Made by a program: the position numbers and the translations under genes. DNA of 64,000 bases from the NCBI GenBank assembly GCA_963971225.1, contig OZ020267.1, positions 9,141,574 through 9,205,573 on the forward strand, given 5' to 3'. This stretch comes from Melieria omissa. Taxonomy: Eukaryota; Arthropoda; Insecta; Diptera; Ulidiidae. Shown here in pieces: positions 22,950 through 35,254 of this stretch. The notes under the pieces were generated by a model. That model had not been told where the DNA came from, ran no database searches, and saw nothing but the letters and a program-made list of their open reading frames with translations. Position 1 is the first letter of the stretch. Every line of letters begins with the position of its first letter.

Positions 22950-23821
22950 CAACCAATCTCGATTGCTGGAACGAATTGCTGCAAATCAACGTCAGTGATG
23001 CATCGTCGTCGTCATCAGCTTCACCGTCGGCGTTGACATCGCCACTACAACAACCACAACAACAACAACTGGAGGAAATGCGTCAAGAGTGCAAGCAACA
23101 TTTGCAATTGGAACAGTTGTCGCCGCAGCAGCAGCAACAACAACAACAACAACAGCCGCAAAATATCATTTTGAATGCAGTGCCATTGATAACAATACAA
23201 AACAATAAAAATATTATGTTGCAACAACAACAACAACAGCACAACAATAACAAATTGATAATTAACGAGGAAATGTTGGCCGCACAGCGCAGCAACAATA
23301 AAATTACAACCATAAAATTGGTTAATGGTACCACGGCCACACCCATTGCCGCCACGGCCACCATACGCGTTGTGGAGAGTAAAGTACAACAACACCAACA
23401 ATCGTCACTGAAGGCCAATCTGTTGCACCAGCAGCAGCCACATCCAAACTGCAACAAACGCCATTTGGCGAGCTCGGTGGCCAGCGCCCAAGTTGAGACG
23501 AAACGCTTGAAGAGCACAAACCATGGAAGCGGCGCTACCGCCGTGGAGCTGCCCGACGTACCGCGATTCCTGCAGCAACTGATGGCACCCATGCAGCAGC
23601 AGCAAGGCGCGTCCACGAATCTGAAGGAACAGCAGCAGCAACGCAAAACAGTGGCCGCCGTACGTTGGGTGGGCAGCTGTGGCGCCGACAGTCAGCAGCT
23701 GAAATCACTAAATCAAACGGCAAATGCTGCAGTACACCAACAGCAACAACAACAACAACAGCAGCAAAAGCAGCAGCAGTCGCACTCGGTGCTCAAGAAT
23801 CTGCTGATAAGCGGCTGCGAT
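22950..23821 (+). CDS. sima: Sima exon, glutamine-rich region with NLS-like motif
   Basis: The exon starts after GTTAG; the split codon T|CA gives Ser. It reads STNLDCWNELLQINVSDASS, then long Gln runs (about 23045-23160, 23220-23245 and 23738-23780). ETKRLKSTNHG at about 23495-23525 is a basic cluster in the place of the HIF-1alpha C-terminal nuclear localisation signal (WKRVKG). VPRFLQQLMAPM and, at the end, SVLKNLLISGCD follow; LKNLL fits an LxxLL co-activator-binding box. The donor GATGTAAGT ends the exon in phase 0. Spliced, it joins DGIFTKQEP of the last exon; unspliced, it continues into a short alternative end (next entry). Confidence 0.92.
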
Positions 23822-23878
23822 GTAAGTGCGGGCTATTGCATTGTGCCGATGCGGCCCAAGAAGCTGGCCAAGGCATAA
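23822..23878 (+). CDS. sima: Alternative short C-terminus of Sima by read-through of the donor
   Basis: If the donor at 23822 is not used, the frame continues for 18 residues, VSAGYCIVPMRPKKLAKA, to a TAA at 23876-23878. The basic tail KKLAKA contrasts with the acidic C-terminus of the spliced form. GCDVSAGY looks like a conserved motif read across the splice site, not random intron, although I cannot align it here. An AATAAA at 24704-24709 could end this transcript. Whether both forms are made needs transcript data. Confidence 0.6.
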   Translation, partial: VSAGYCIVPMRPKKLAKA

Positions 23879-24745
23879 TGGGACGCGGAGCGTGTGCGGT
23901 GAATGTGCGCCGCTGTCGAGGAGCCCAGTTGGCGACTGGGTCGCGTGCCGTCCGCGCTGCCCATTCTGCCCGCCAGCGGACACTTGTGGTCTGCGACAGC
24001 AACAATTTCAGGGCCCAGCAGCGGCCGTTCGCCATTGTGCTCTCTGCACAAGAGCGAGAGATCGAGTATCGCTGTGTGATTTGATAGCACGCAACATTTG
24101 CGTCGTTTGTGCGCCGAGTCGAGTGCCCTTTTGTTTTAATGCGTGACAAAAGCACAAATTCGTTGATATTTTTCTTTTGTTGTCAAATGCAATTTTGACG
24201 AGAGAAACAAAGCGGTAAACAACCATCAAATTTCTTTGCGTTTGATTTTTTTTCTACATTTTGTAAATGGATCGATTTTATGATTACTTTATTTTTCGAT
24301 TATCTACAATAATGATTGACTAGAGTAGAACAATAAGGCGTACGCGTAGGACTAGTGAAAATTACAATTAGTAGCAAATAATGGTTACCGTTAAGCTTAG
24401 ACTAACTGTAAGCTGTAAGCGAGCAGAAGTGCAAAACGTTTGCAACAAATAATATACATATACATATATATAAATATACATAAACAAATTGTACGATAAG
24501 TAGCGGACTTAACAATTGCAAAACGTAGACTTTTAAATTTAACATAAAATATTTTGTTATGTTCTCTTATGTTAGTTTGGTTATTATTTAGCTGACCGTT
24601 GAACACTATGTAACAGAGGTCATTGTTAAGTTTGTTGAAACGCTGTAAATACGTTGAAAGAGAAGAAAATAAGCCACGAAGGAAAAATGAAAATGACTAA
24701 ACGAATAAATATTTCAAAATCAAAACAAAAAAAAAAAAAAACAAA
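23879..24745 (+). other. sima: Candidate 3' UTR of the short sima transcript
   Basis: From the read-through stop to the first strong AATAAA (24704-24709), which is followed within 20 bases by a genomic A-run (24728-24742). The sequence is GC-rich just after the stop and becomes AT-rich. The overlapping open frames in this part (23665-24155, both strands) come from the same GC-rich codon-like composition and have no family features. Confidence 0.45.
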
Positions 24746-25402
24746 AGCGAATAAGTGATTAAATATTTAAGTTGGACAGTAATAAGAGGAAAATTTTCGA
24801 TTTGAAATAATTGCTTTCATCCAAATATTATTAAAAATAATTTTCGGCATTAAGCAAATTCGATTAGTCACAAGTTTGACGATGCAGATTCAACATTTTT
24901 ATAAATCAGTTTGAAGTTTATGGTTGCAATTTCAGCTATTTGCAATTTTAATTGAAATTTGATTTTAAATAAAAAATTTTAATTTTAAAATGAAAGAAGA
25001 AAAATTAATTACAATTTTATTTTTTAAATGAAAATTAAAAAAAAATTAATTAAAATTTTAATTTCAAAATGAAAATGAAAATGGAAATTGAAATTGAAAT
25101 AGAATTGATGATAAAAGTGTGATAAATAAAGTAGGAAAGAGCTGAAATTGTTTGAAATGTGAGATAAATGTGTGAGTTGGAATAAATTGTGGAATTGTGA
25201 TGAAATCGAAAGGTTAGAATGAGAGGGAACACAAATTGAACGTATATTTTTTTAATGAAAATTTTCTCAAAATACAATAAACAGAAAGGTTTTTAATAGA
25301 TCAATAAATTATTATGTGATATTAAAAAATATTTTCAAAAGAAAGGAAAAAATTTAAAGTCATAATTTAAATTCAAACTTTTGAGAAACACCATTTATGA
25401 TA

Positions 25403-26161
25403 TAAGGTGTTGAAAAAAGAAATCCATTATTTTTGCATACAATTTAAGGCTAAAGTATCCCTAGGGTTTCTAAATGAATGATTCGATGTATGTGAAATAT
25501 GCGATATTATGCGATAATTTTTTGACATTTTGAAGGTTATTTCATTGTGCCTCCCTCATAGAAACTCTTTGTTCCTAGTAGCAAGAAAATCGGATAGTCG
25601 ATTTTCATAAGCTTCTCTGAAGGCAAATTTTTCACTTGGTACCAGTTCCGTACTATAAAGTGGTTATATAGGAGCCTCCCAACCCGGCTTCCGGAGCTGG
25701 TGGCCAGATACTTTCAAAGTGTGTGGCCTGGTGTTGTCCTGATGGAACACAATTTTTTACCTATTGTCCGATTTTGAGCAATTGCTTTCAATTGCTGACA
25801 GTATAGTAGATAATTCCCTGTCAAGCCCATCAAACATATAGCAAAATCTTCCTTACCGTCAAATCAGAAACCTGGCCATCTTTTGCGCCGACCGATTCTT
25901 CCCCCTTCAGACCTTAAGACAGTAAACTTCCAAATTATCTAAATTTTATGGAGTATTTTCTCTTTGCTTTTGTCCATCTTTGATGCGCACTCAAACACAA
26001 CAGAGTCAAGCAATCTCAAAACTGTCTGAAAAGTTTCTTAAGTACGAAATCATATCTTTCTAACGCCATCTGGTGTAACCCTATCGCTCTTACACAACAC
26101 GAGATGAAGATTACTTAAGCCATCAATTAAAAAATAATGGATTTCTTTTTTACATACATCT
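25403..26161 (-). mobile_element. Internally deleted mariner-type element, copy 2
   Basis: The ends share AAAAAAGAAATCCATTATTTTT, direct near 25415 and inverted near 26128. The minus strand encodes IVFHQDNTRPHT and GHQLRKPGWE, the second-Asp box (HQDNARPH) and following helix of mariner transposases, then decays with stops. At about 760 bp it has lost roughly half of a normal 1.3-kb element. It shares most of its length with the relic at 7000-8345. Confidence 0.75.
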
Positions 26162-28944
26162 TATAATTTATAATATTTCTGAACCTCTTTAAAATACAAA
26201 TGAAATTACAAAACCAAACTCCCAGTAACAAGTTTAACTTGTTAAAATTATTAATTTCTCAACTCGAACCATATTCCCACTCCCTGTTTCCTTCACAAAA
26301 AATTACATTTTGTTAAAAAATATATTCTTGAAATACTTTTTTATGAAGAAAATTGTTTTCCAAAGAAATACCAAAATCATAAAACTGTCTCAGACAACTC
26401 AAAATGAATATAAAAAGTGTTGAATTTGCGCTTTAAATTTGTGTAAATGTTTTAATAGATTTATGGTTTTTTCTTAGTTTTGGCAAAGAGTTAGCAACAT
26501 CACAATCGTTGACCAAACGATCACAGACAATTTATTTGTTGTTTTATTTTGATTTCAATGTGTGTTGTTTTTATTTTTTATTTTTTTTGTATTGGAATGC
26601 GTAAATGAATGAACAAATATATGGGCGACTTTATTTCTCTACTGTGATAGAATTTTCCTCTTTTTGTTTTGTGGTTTTGATTTGTTTAAATGTAAAAATT
26701 ATGAATTAGTAAAAGTAACAAAGAGAGCGAAGATCTTTAAATTTAATTGTAAATGTTTCTGTCAAATATGAAAAGGCATGAAAAGTATAGAGAAGGCGGC
26801 GGCTTGCAGCTGCAAAGCGTTAATTAAGGCGCGAACTTTGCGAGTTGAGCATTTCGACTTGAATAAGTGACCTGAAGCTTGAAACGAAATGACTTGAAAA
26901 TAAGTCGAACACTAATGGAAACTCAAGTCAAATATTGAACTCGACAAGCGGCGCGACTTAGGCGGCAGCTGCAGGTGGCCGCAACGTGCCAAAATTTGCC
27001 AGCACGTGTGTGCGAAAGCGCAGCGTTGGCCAAGTGGCTACAAGGTCGACTTGTGATTTAAAAATCTTGAAATTTTTCCATATTTCAACACAACTGAAAC
27101 TTGGTTTTTCGCAACTAATTCGATTAGAATACGAAAATTTGTGAATACCAAAGGCGCATTAGTAAAAGATTTTAATGGCACTGCCAACGTCAGCAATCGC
27201 ACACACACCTAGACACAAACACACACTCACACACACATGTATAGCTAAAGTTTGTGTATCTGTTGTCGAATGTACGTTTAATTAGTTTGTTTTTTAAACT
27301 CGTATCACAAATTTTCCAAGCAAAAAATGTTTTCGTTGTTTTTGTTTTTTGTAGAAATTGTGTAGCAAAGCAAAAAGATAAGCAAGTCAACATACAAAAA
27401 CTGTGCAGTAAATGTTTTGAAAACAAAAAATGTTACAAAAATTCGAGCGCTGATGGTACAAACAAGAACATGAAAAACAATTTTAAGAAATCATTATAAT
27501 CTTTATAGTAAAACGGTCTTATAGAGTAGTGAAAAGTGTATTCATATTAAGTCAGTCATACTTGCATACCTATACATACATACATACATTACATCCGTGC
27601 ATACTTAAAGCCCACATTGCATACGCAAGACGTGTGTATGGAAGAATTCAGTAAAAATCAAAACACAAACATAGTGAAATTAGCAAAAGTAACAGACAAG
27701 TAAAATTTAGTAAAAATAATTAACATACAACAAAAACAAAAATAATCGACAAATATTTCGAACAGATCAGTTAGAGCAGTTGCAAAGTTTTAGGTGTGAG
27801 TGTTTGTATATTTTTTTTTCACTTCTAGCGCCAAACTTGGTTGGAAAATCTTAAAGTTGCTGCACAAAATTGAATTTCCGCGCAAATTTATAGAAATTGT
27901 GATTTTTTTTTGTTTTAAATTAATTTACTCATTTTAAAAGCTTTTTTCTGCACGGTTTAACTTGGAGGTGATAAGAAGAGTGTCGGTCGTGTTGGCCACT
28001 CAGACACTCGGCACTTTTGTGTGTTGATAAGCTGACAATAACAGCACAACAACAACAACAACAACGTCATGAAATCCTAATGACTTTACAAAAGCAAATT
28101 GACAGCCACAACAGCCAAGAACAAAACAAAGTTATGAAAAACAAAAACCATTATTAGGAACACACGAAGCTTTAAATCAATTTTGCCCAAAATCAATTTA
28201 GGCAAAAAGTAAGTCAAAGTTTGTAGCGAAGGGGAAATTCCTTGCTCCCGTTTGGTATCCTTCTCCAAGTCGCCTTGCAATATATCATACAATTACATAC
28301 GTACATACACTATATACTCTTAATTTTAGTTGATTAAACTTCTCTTCACGATGCTTTGGAAGTTTGTAAATATTTCGATTTAATTTTGTAGTTTTCAATT
28401 AAGATTTGTTTTCATTAGTTGCTCCTTTAAAATAAGTTTTGTTGGTTTTTATTTTAGTGTTTTTTTTTGCTATTAGTTGATAAGCGATATTTACATTTTA
28501 TGGCACGCCATTAATATTTTAGTTTAGTTTTAAAGTCCAAATCTATGTCAATGCTTGCGGAAGAAGCGCCAAAAACCAGCTATTGATATGGAAGTAAGAA
28601 AACAAAAACTAAAAACACAGAAAATCATAAGAAAACACAACAAAAAAAAATAAATGCGAAAAATATAATTTTAAAACGAAATGCCAAATGTGCAGCAATT
28701 TTGTTTTATTTACTTTGAGTTACAAAAAAATTGGAAGATTTATATTTTCAGGTGTTTTATTTATTTATATTTAAGAATTTTTATTTCTTTAAATTTTATT
28801 TTTTTTTTAGGTTTATAATCAAATGCGTTCATGTTGCTCGAGTCATCTGAAGAGTTTTAAAAAACTTTTTAATAATTTTTTTGTAGGCAGCTACCAGTGC
28901 AGTGCTGCGTTATGCGATAATTTTTAACAATTTTTTAATGAAAA

Positions 28945-29200
28945 AATTCTTTCAAGTTTTTTTTTTGTTTAATGTATTCATAAAACATTCAACAAAAATT
29001 CAGTTGTATTGGTTTATTCATTTTTTAATTAAAAAAAATCGTCAAAATGATTCTTGAAAATGATTTTTGAATGAAGAAACTTTTTGATTTTTTTTTTTTG
29101 TTTAATGTGTTTATCAGACATTGAACAAAAATTGTATTGCCTTGGTTTATTCATTTTAAAATTAAAAAAAATCGTTAAAATGATTCTTGAAAAGTAATTA
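28945..29200. repeat. Two-copy AT-rich tandem repeat, about 125 bp
   Basis: The block TTTTTTGTTTAATGT, ACAAAAATT, TTGGTTTATTCATTTT, AAAATGATTCTTGAAAA occurs twice in succession. No other content is seen. Confidence 0.75.
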
Positions 29201-29563
29201 TTATTTGTTAAAGTTAAAACACAAATTGAAAAATAAGTTTTTAAGCGTTTGTCTCAGTAGAAAGTTCATACCGAGTAGCATTCCGAAGTTATAAACTTCT
29301 TGTCTAATGTCCTTGAGATCTCATCAATGGAGCGACAGATCCATGCTTCGACGTATACTAAAGTTCAATGCTGTTCGAATTGTTTTCCGACATTATTTTG
29401 ACTTTGAATCTATAAGTTTTATGGGAGCCGTCGTTCCCCTGACCCATAAACAACGAAAGATATCCAGAAATCTTTCCCTGCTACATAAATTCGGATCAAT
29501 AGATACAAACAGACAAACATTCTTTTTTATAGATACAATTTTTTTTTTAAATTTCACTTATAA

Positions 29564-30293
29564 CACCGTGCGACAGCATTTTTCACACTGGAAAAAATCC
29601 ATATGGGCGTGAAACTAAAGACCAAACATAGTAAAACTGCGTACTCAGTTTTTCATTTCTACATCCTTTGTCCTTTTAAAAGAACTTCAAAATTTTTAAA
29701 GGATAAAAAATAAAAAAAATTATAAAAAATACTTAACCTCGTTCGAATATGGCGATATGTATATCAGATGAAAGAGGAAACGCTCAAGAATTTAAATAAA
29801 ACTGATTTTTTATCTATTTGTAAAAAAGGATATGAAAAAGGTCCTTTGAAAATTTTGATCCTTTATATCCTTGAAAATTTATGTAGGATTTTCTTGAAAA
29901 GTAAGTATGTTTAAACCCAAAATCTCCTTGATCACGTGTACAAATTTCATTCACTTTTCAAGAAAACTCGACATAAATTTTCAAGGATATAAAGGATTTC
30001 AAAGGACCTTTTTCATATCCTTTTTTTACAAAAAGATAAAAAATCAGTTTTATTTAAATTCTAGAGCCCTTCCTCTTTCATCTGATATACATATCGCCAT
30101 ATTTTAATGAGGTTAAGTCTTTTTTATATTTTTTCATTTTTTATCCCCTTCAAAATTTTGAAGTCCTTTTGAAAGAACAAAGGATGTAGAAATGAAAAAC
30201 TGAGTACGCAGTATTACTATGTTTGGTCTCTAGTTTCATGCCCATATAAATTTTTTCCAGTGTGAAAAATTTTGTCATTTTTGTTGCACGGTG
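29564..30293. mobile_element. Full-length foldback MITE (CACCGTGCGACA family), copy 1
   Basis: The unit is essentially one large inverted repeat centred near 29930, with arms of about 365 bp. It starts CACCGTGCGACAGCATTTTT and ends with the inverse complement (GTTGCACGGTG). Both ends are flanked by TAA (29561-29563 and 30294-30296), a 3-bp duplication of the kind made by PIF/Harbinger elements. The arms include TTTTTCACACTGGAAAAAAT and GCGTACTCAGTTTTTCATTT. There is no coding content. Three further copies lie in the same intron (33618, 35053, 42478). Confidence 0.85.
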
Positions 30294-30884
30294 TAATAGT
30301 TCAACTTCTGATACAAATAATTAAACAAAAATAACTTTTTTATGGACAACTAATTTGATACAAATAAATTTGATTTTTCCTTAAGCCAACGTTATTTTCT
30401 GGAATCAACACAACACCTCCAAACTGAAGAAGTGCTGATCGTCGAGCTAATTTGTTGATTCTTGGAAAGAAAAATATGAAAAAAAAACCTATAACTCTAG
30501 ACAGAAGTTGTGAAACAAAAGCAAACACGATGGAAAACTTCTGACGCTGCATAGCTCCACACGATCGCCATTGTATTTTTTTTGGCAGTCTTGATTCCTG
30601 TTTAGTCTGAAAAACGCAACACAAATTGAACTACAGAAGCTGATAAATTTATCAGGAAGTCGAATTGGTTTATTGATTTAAATTATGTTAGAAAAAAGAC
30701 AGTGGAAAACTTCAGTTGAATCATCATGGTCGCTTGTTGGGTTCTAGATTTATGTCTTGTCTGAGCAATGTAACAGCAACTGAACTAAGTATCAGCTCTG
30801 CTAAACATTATCAAGAAACCGAATTGGCTTATTGATTGAATTCATGGTACATAAGAGACAGTTAAAGATTCCTTTACCTCTTTG

Positions 30885-30965
30885 AAGTGGCCCACAATGG
30901 GCCTTTTTGAGGCCTCCGATTGCAAGTACAGCACATATTCTTTGCAACCTAACCTAATTTCGACT
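30885..30965 (+). mobile_element. LINE 3'-end fragment (plus strand)
   Basis: GAAGTGGCCCACAATGGGCC, TTTTTGAGGCCTCCGATTG and the tail CAACCTAACCTAATTT resemble the inverse complement of the 3' region of the retrotransposon at 51105-52560. Only the untranslated 3' end is present. Confidence 0.5.
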
Positions 30966-32799
30966 TGTAACCTAACTTCGACTGGCCATCTTCCGTGTTT
31001 GCTTGCGTCTATGGTCACAAATTAAGTTACTAAAGATAGATTAGCTCATGTCAAGTTAATCAATTGTAAATAAAAAAGGGAAAGCAAACCAGCAACACTC
31101 TTAATTCAAGACTTCAGTAATCGACACTATCTGTCCTTTCAATTGCCTCTATTAAACGCCAGCTGTGCGCCTGAAGACACACGCTGACACGCAATTAATC
31201 TCACACTTACAAAGCCAAACGAATATACAAAGTCTTCTCATACTTTTCAACTATCAGCCAGCTGTACTTTTGAAAGTAGCGCACGCCTAAAAATAGACAT
31301 GAAATTCAAGTAAACGTTCATTGGCCTAGTAGACAATTTCATGCATTTTTCCCCCAGCATCGTTTCGCCTTATCGAACAAAGTTTATGCCCCATTGCCGC
31401 TACGGCCAATGGTTTATGTTCCTTTTTCACAAACCATTGAATTTTGCGTATATTTTTTTCTACATCTTTTGTTTTTTTGTATGGCTGCACGTGCGTTAAA
31501 CCCAACGCCTTCTTCATCATCTCTCAGTGAGCTCTCAGCTTTGCATTCTTACTTCCTGTTACGATTTCTTTGTTATGTGCATTTTTTTCTTTTCGCTCCA
31601 TCTCTCTTCACACACACATTAACGCCCGCTGTTCCATTGTCTCAGCCTACCTCACCACTTTTGTTGGTACCCCCTCAGTTGGACGCACAATTTGGTCGGT
31701 AACTTTTTCACTTTCGTGCACAATTTTCGTTCACTTTTTGTTTGTATAAGGCTGCGTATTGATTTTGTTTGTGTCCTTTTGCTGCCTCTCGCTCCTCTCT
31801 CGCTGTTCTCTGAGCACATTTGTACCATTCTGTGCGGCCTATTGGCCACCACCCCCTAATCAAACAAACTCACTCACACTTGCACATTCTGCCCCATCAG
31901 CCTCTGCCAAGCGTTGGTGTGTTGCGTATACGCCGCGTTGTCTTTGCTCTGCTTCGTTAATACTTTATAAATATTTTCGAGATTGTCAGCGTTTCCCTTT
32001 TGCGCTCTTGCTATTTTTTTTCTTTTGAATTTCTGTTGTTGTAATGTTGCAAGTTGCCACTCGATCGCGGTCTGTCACAGTGACACATATAGCTGTGTAG
32101 CTGTCAGCGTTTGAGTTTCATCAGTGTCGCTGTGCGTCCTGCAGTCGCTTGGCCTGTCAGCTCGTCCAACTGTCAGCTGCTGGCCTTCTTATGCGTCTGT
32201 CTGTGCGTTTGTCTGTCATGCCTTCATTAATGTTCCCGTTGCTGAGGTTGGGCTGTGCTTTTTCTGATTTTTTTTTTGTCTTTTGAAGCACTCCTCCATT
32301 CGGCTGGGTGCGAATTTTTATTTTATGTGCCACACGCTTGTCTCATCTTTATTTTATTTTTCCACCAACCTCAACGTTTCGGCGTGTGCCTTCTTTTTGT
32401 GCACTCATTCGTCTGTTAGTGCTGGTACTGGCACAGTGGGCTGTGGCTGCTGGCTGGAGTGGGACTTTTGCGTCGTTGCCGTCCGTTTGGCGCGTGTATT
32501 TAATTCTGACTGCTTGGCTGCTTGCTTTATGTGTGCCCGCGTCATGTTGTGTCGCCCAATTTGTGCTATGCGCCAAAAGTTGCGTTCGCTTGTTGTCGAG
32601 CGAAAATAAATGTTTGTCTTTTACCTGCAAAATTTGTCGTGAGTTATGATGATTTGATACTTTGCTGGCAAAATTGACTTGACAATACGGCTGCTGCCTG
32701 TATGCGGCAGTTTACTTATATCTTTTTCTTACACAATTTTTTTCTATACATAATGGGAGCGCGCCGAGTGTTGGCAACATGTGGCAATTGTAATTTGCA

Positions 32800-33617
32800 T
32801 ATTTTCTCATTGCATTAAGACAACAATATTTCTATTGAAGCATTGCTGTCATAAGAATGGTAAATACTTGTGTTTTATTTATATTCAGGCATTTTTTTTT
32901 ATAAATATTTAGAATTATCCTATTTTCCTTTTAACTTTATGCAAAAGTTTAGATTTATATAAAATTTTATTGATATTTGTGATTATGTTTCAATTTATTT
33001 CAGTTTAAACTTTCTTACTACTTTTTTTTTAATTTTTAAATTTTTTTTTAATTCTTTTTAAAAACTGTTCTTTTTTGAATGTGTTTGAGTGTTTTTCACG
33101 CTGATTAAAACAACAACATTTTTATGGAAGCATTGCTTTCATAAGAATAACAAAAATTCTTGCTTTATTTATATTCAGGTAAATTTTTTTAAAATAAATA
33201 TTTAGAATTGATCTTATTTTCCTTTTTACTGTGTGCAAAACTTGGGTTTTTTTATAAAATTGTATTTATAAATATGATTTTCTTTCAATTTATTTAAGTT
33301 TCCATTTTTTTTTTTAATTAAAAATAATTTTTTTTAGATACTTTTTAAAAAAATTGCATACTTTCTGTTCTTTCTTGAAGGTTTTTGAGTGTTACATATT
33401 TTCTCGCTGCATTAAAACAGCAACATTTCTATTCAGGAATTTTTTTTAATTAATATTCAGAATTGATCTTATTGTCCTTTTTACACTTACTTAGGTTTTT
33501 TTTTATATATTTATGATTTTGTTTATATTTATTTCAGTTTAAATTTTTTACAATTTTTTTTTTATTTTTTAAAATTATTTTTCAAAAAATTGCATACTTT
33601 CTGTTCCTTCTTGAATA
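32800..33617. repeat. AT-rich tandem repeat, about 290-300 bp x 3
   Basis: CATTAAGACAACAATATTTC and ATTGAAGCATTGCTGTCATA recur at about 32812, 33104 and (shortened) 33409. Each is followed by TTTATATTCAGG, a T-rich block and TGCATACTTTCTGTTCTTTC. A fourth, eroded unit continues at 34020-34300, after a MITE insertion. Confidence 0.8.
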
Positions 33618-34017
33618 CACCGTGCGACAGCATATTTCACACGTGATCAAGGAGATTTTGGTTTTTAACATACTTACTATTCAAGAAAATTCTTCATAAA
33701 TTTTCAAGGATATAAAGGATGAAAATTTTCAAAGGACCGTTTTTATATCCTTATTTTACAAATAGATAAAACATCAATTTTATTTAAATTCTTGAGCCTT
33801 TCTTCTTTCATTTGATATACATATCACCATATTCGAACGAGGTTAAGTATTTTTTATATTTTTTTTTATTTTTTATCCCCTTCAAAATTTTGAAGTCCTT
33901 TTAAAAGGACAAAGGATGTAGAAAGAAACACTGAGTACGCAGCATTACTATGTTTGGTCTTTAGTTTCACCGTCATATGGATTTTTTCCAGTGTGAAACA
34001 TTTTTTCATTTTTGTCG
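33618..34017. mobile_element. Foldback MITE (CACCGTGCGACA family), copy 2, deleted
   Basis: It begins CACCGTGCGACAGCATATTT, then jumps to the central part of the family (CGTGATCAAGGAGATTTTGG) and continues through the whole second arm to TTTTTGTCG. The final CACGGTG is missing. It is inserted inside the AT-rich tandem array, splitting the phrase TTCTTGAA...TTTGAG seen intact in the neighbouring units. Confidence 0.8.
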
Positions 34018-34455
34018 TGAAAGATATGTTTGAGCGTTGAGTGCAAAATTTCGGAAATTTGTTTTATGAATACAAATTTTTTAAATAAATTAAATTAAAT
34101 TAATAAAATATCAAAATAAATTTTTACAAATTGTTTAATATATTTTATTTATGTTTATGATTAGTTTTCTTTTCTTTTAGGTTGTGTTTTCTTTAAGTTT
34201 AGTTCCTATTTTTATTTATATTTTTTTAAATCTTTTTAAAGAAATTGCATACTTTTTCGAATGTATTTGAGTGGCAATAAATTATATTTTTATTCAAATT
34301 TTTTAAAACACTCACAAATATATCAAAACACAACACAACTACCTCCAAACCGAAACTGATAAACACAAATCCAAACTACCTCCCCCATTAGTTTTTCAAC
34401 AGAATCAAGAATCAGTACACATTTATGAAAAAAAAACTATTGCATATATGTTGTG

Positions 34456-34500
34456 GATCAGTGATGGGCATTCTGCTACTCGCGAGTAGCATCACTGATC
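34456..34500. repeat. GATCAGTGATG palindrome with GCTACTCGCGAGTAGC core (hAT-like relic)
   Basis: GATCAGTGATG at one end and CATCACTGATC at the other enclose the perfect 16-bp palindrome GCTACTCGCGAGTAGC. The same CTCGCGAGTAG and CATCACTG elements end the relic at 53814-53955, so this may be two element ends joined with the interior lost. Confidence 0.6.
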
Positions 34501-35052
34501 CTGTGAATGGTCATCACTCTTGTAGATATAAACATATAAAGGCCATAAATGACTTAATTATTGTACATTACCTTATGTACAGTTAAATACTTGAAGGCGC
34601 TATAGTGTAAGTTAAAATCCTTCACACACACACACACTTGCACTTAGCTTTAAAAATTAAATCATCAAGATGCATAGGTGCGGATTAGCTCCATGTCTAC
34701 ACTATTCCAAATGTTGTGCTTTTTCTCACTTTTGCCACTTTAAATTGGCTGAACTTCAAAGCTGCTGGAAATACAGAAAAAAGCAAAATAGGAAAATTAT
34801 TTGAATTCACTTTGTGCCATTCAAAAACAAAGCCACTTATTATGTACCACATACTTAATAAAGTCATTATTTATTGGTATGAAAAATACATGTGAAATGG
34901 CACATTTATTTTCTTTAAAATATCCAATGAAACTTTTTAACTTTCATGTTTTGCAAATGAAAATTTCATAACAATCCAAGAGAAGCTTATTGAAGTAATT
35001 GGGTTTCCAAAATGACTCCTAAGCCCTCTTCATATTATTTCCCCATAGACTA

Positions 35053-35254
35053 CACCGTGCGACAGCATTTTTCACACTGGAAAAAATCCATATGGGCGTA
35101 AAACTAGATTCAAAATTTTGAAGTTCTTTTAAAAGGACAAAGGATGTAGAAATGAAAATCTGAGTACGCAGTATTACTATGTTTGGTCTCTAGGTTTACG
35201 CCCATATGGATTTTTTCCAGTGTGAAAAATTTTGTTCATTTTTGTCGCACGGTG
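35053..35254. mobile_element. Foldback MITE (CACCGTGCGACA family), copy 3, short
   Basis: A 202-bp version with both ends intact: CACCGTGCGACAGCATTTTT at the left and TTTTTGTCGCACGGTG at the right. Flanks are CTA (35050-35052) and TTA (35255-35257), one base apart from a 3-bp duplication. The central part of the arms is gone. Confidence 0.85.

Noticed and set aside
32283..32649. Two overlapping 108-113-codon + strand frames
   Set aside because: Cys/Leu/Ser-rich translations of T-rich intron DNA; no start context, splice partners or family features.
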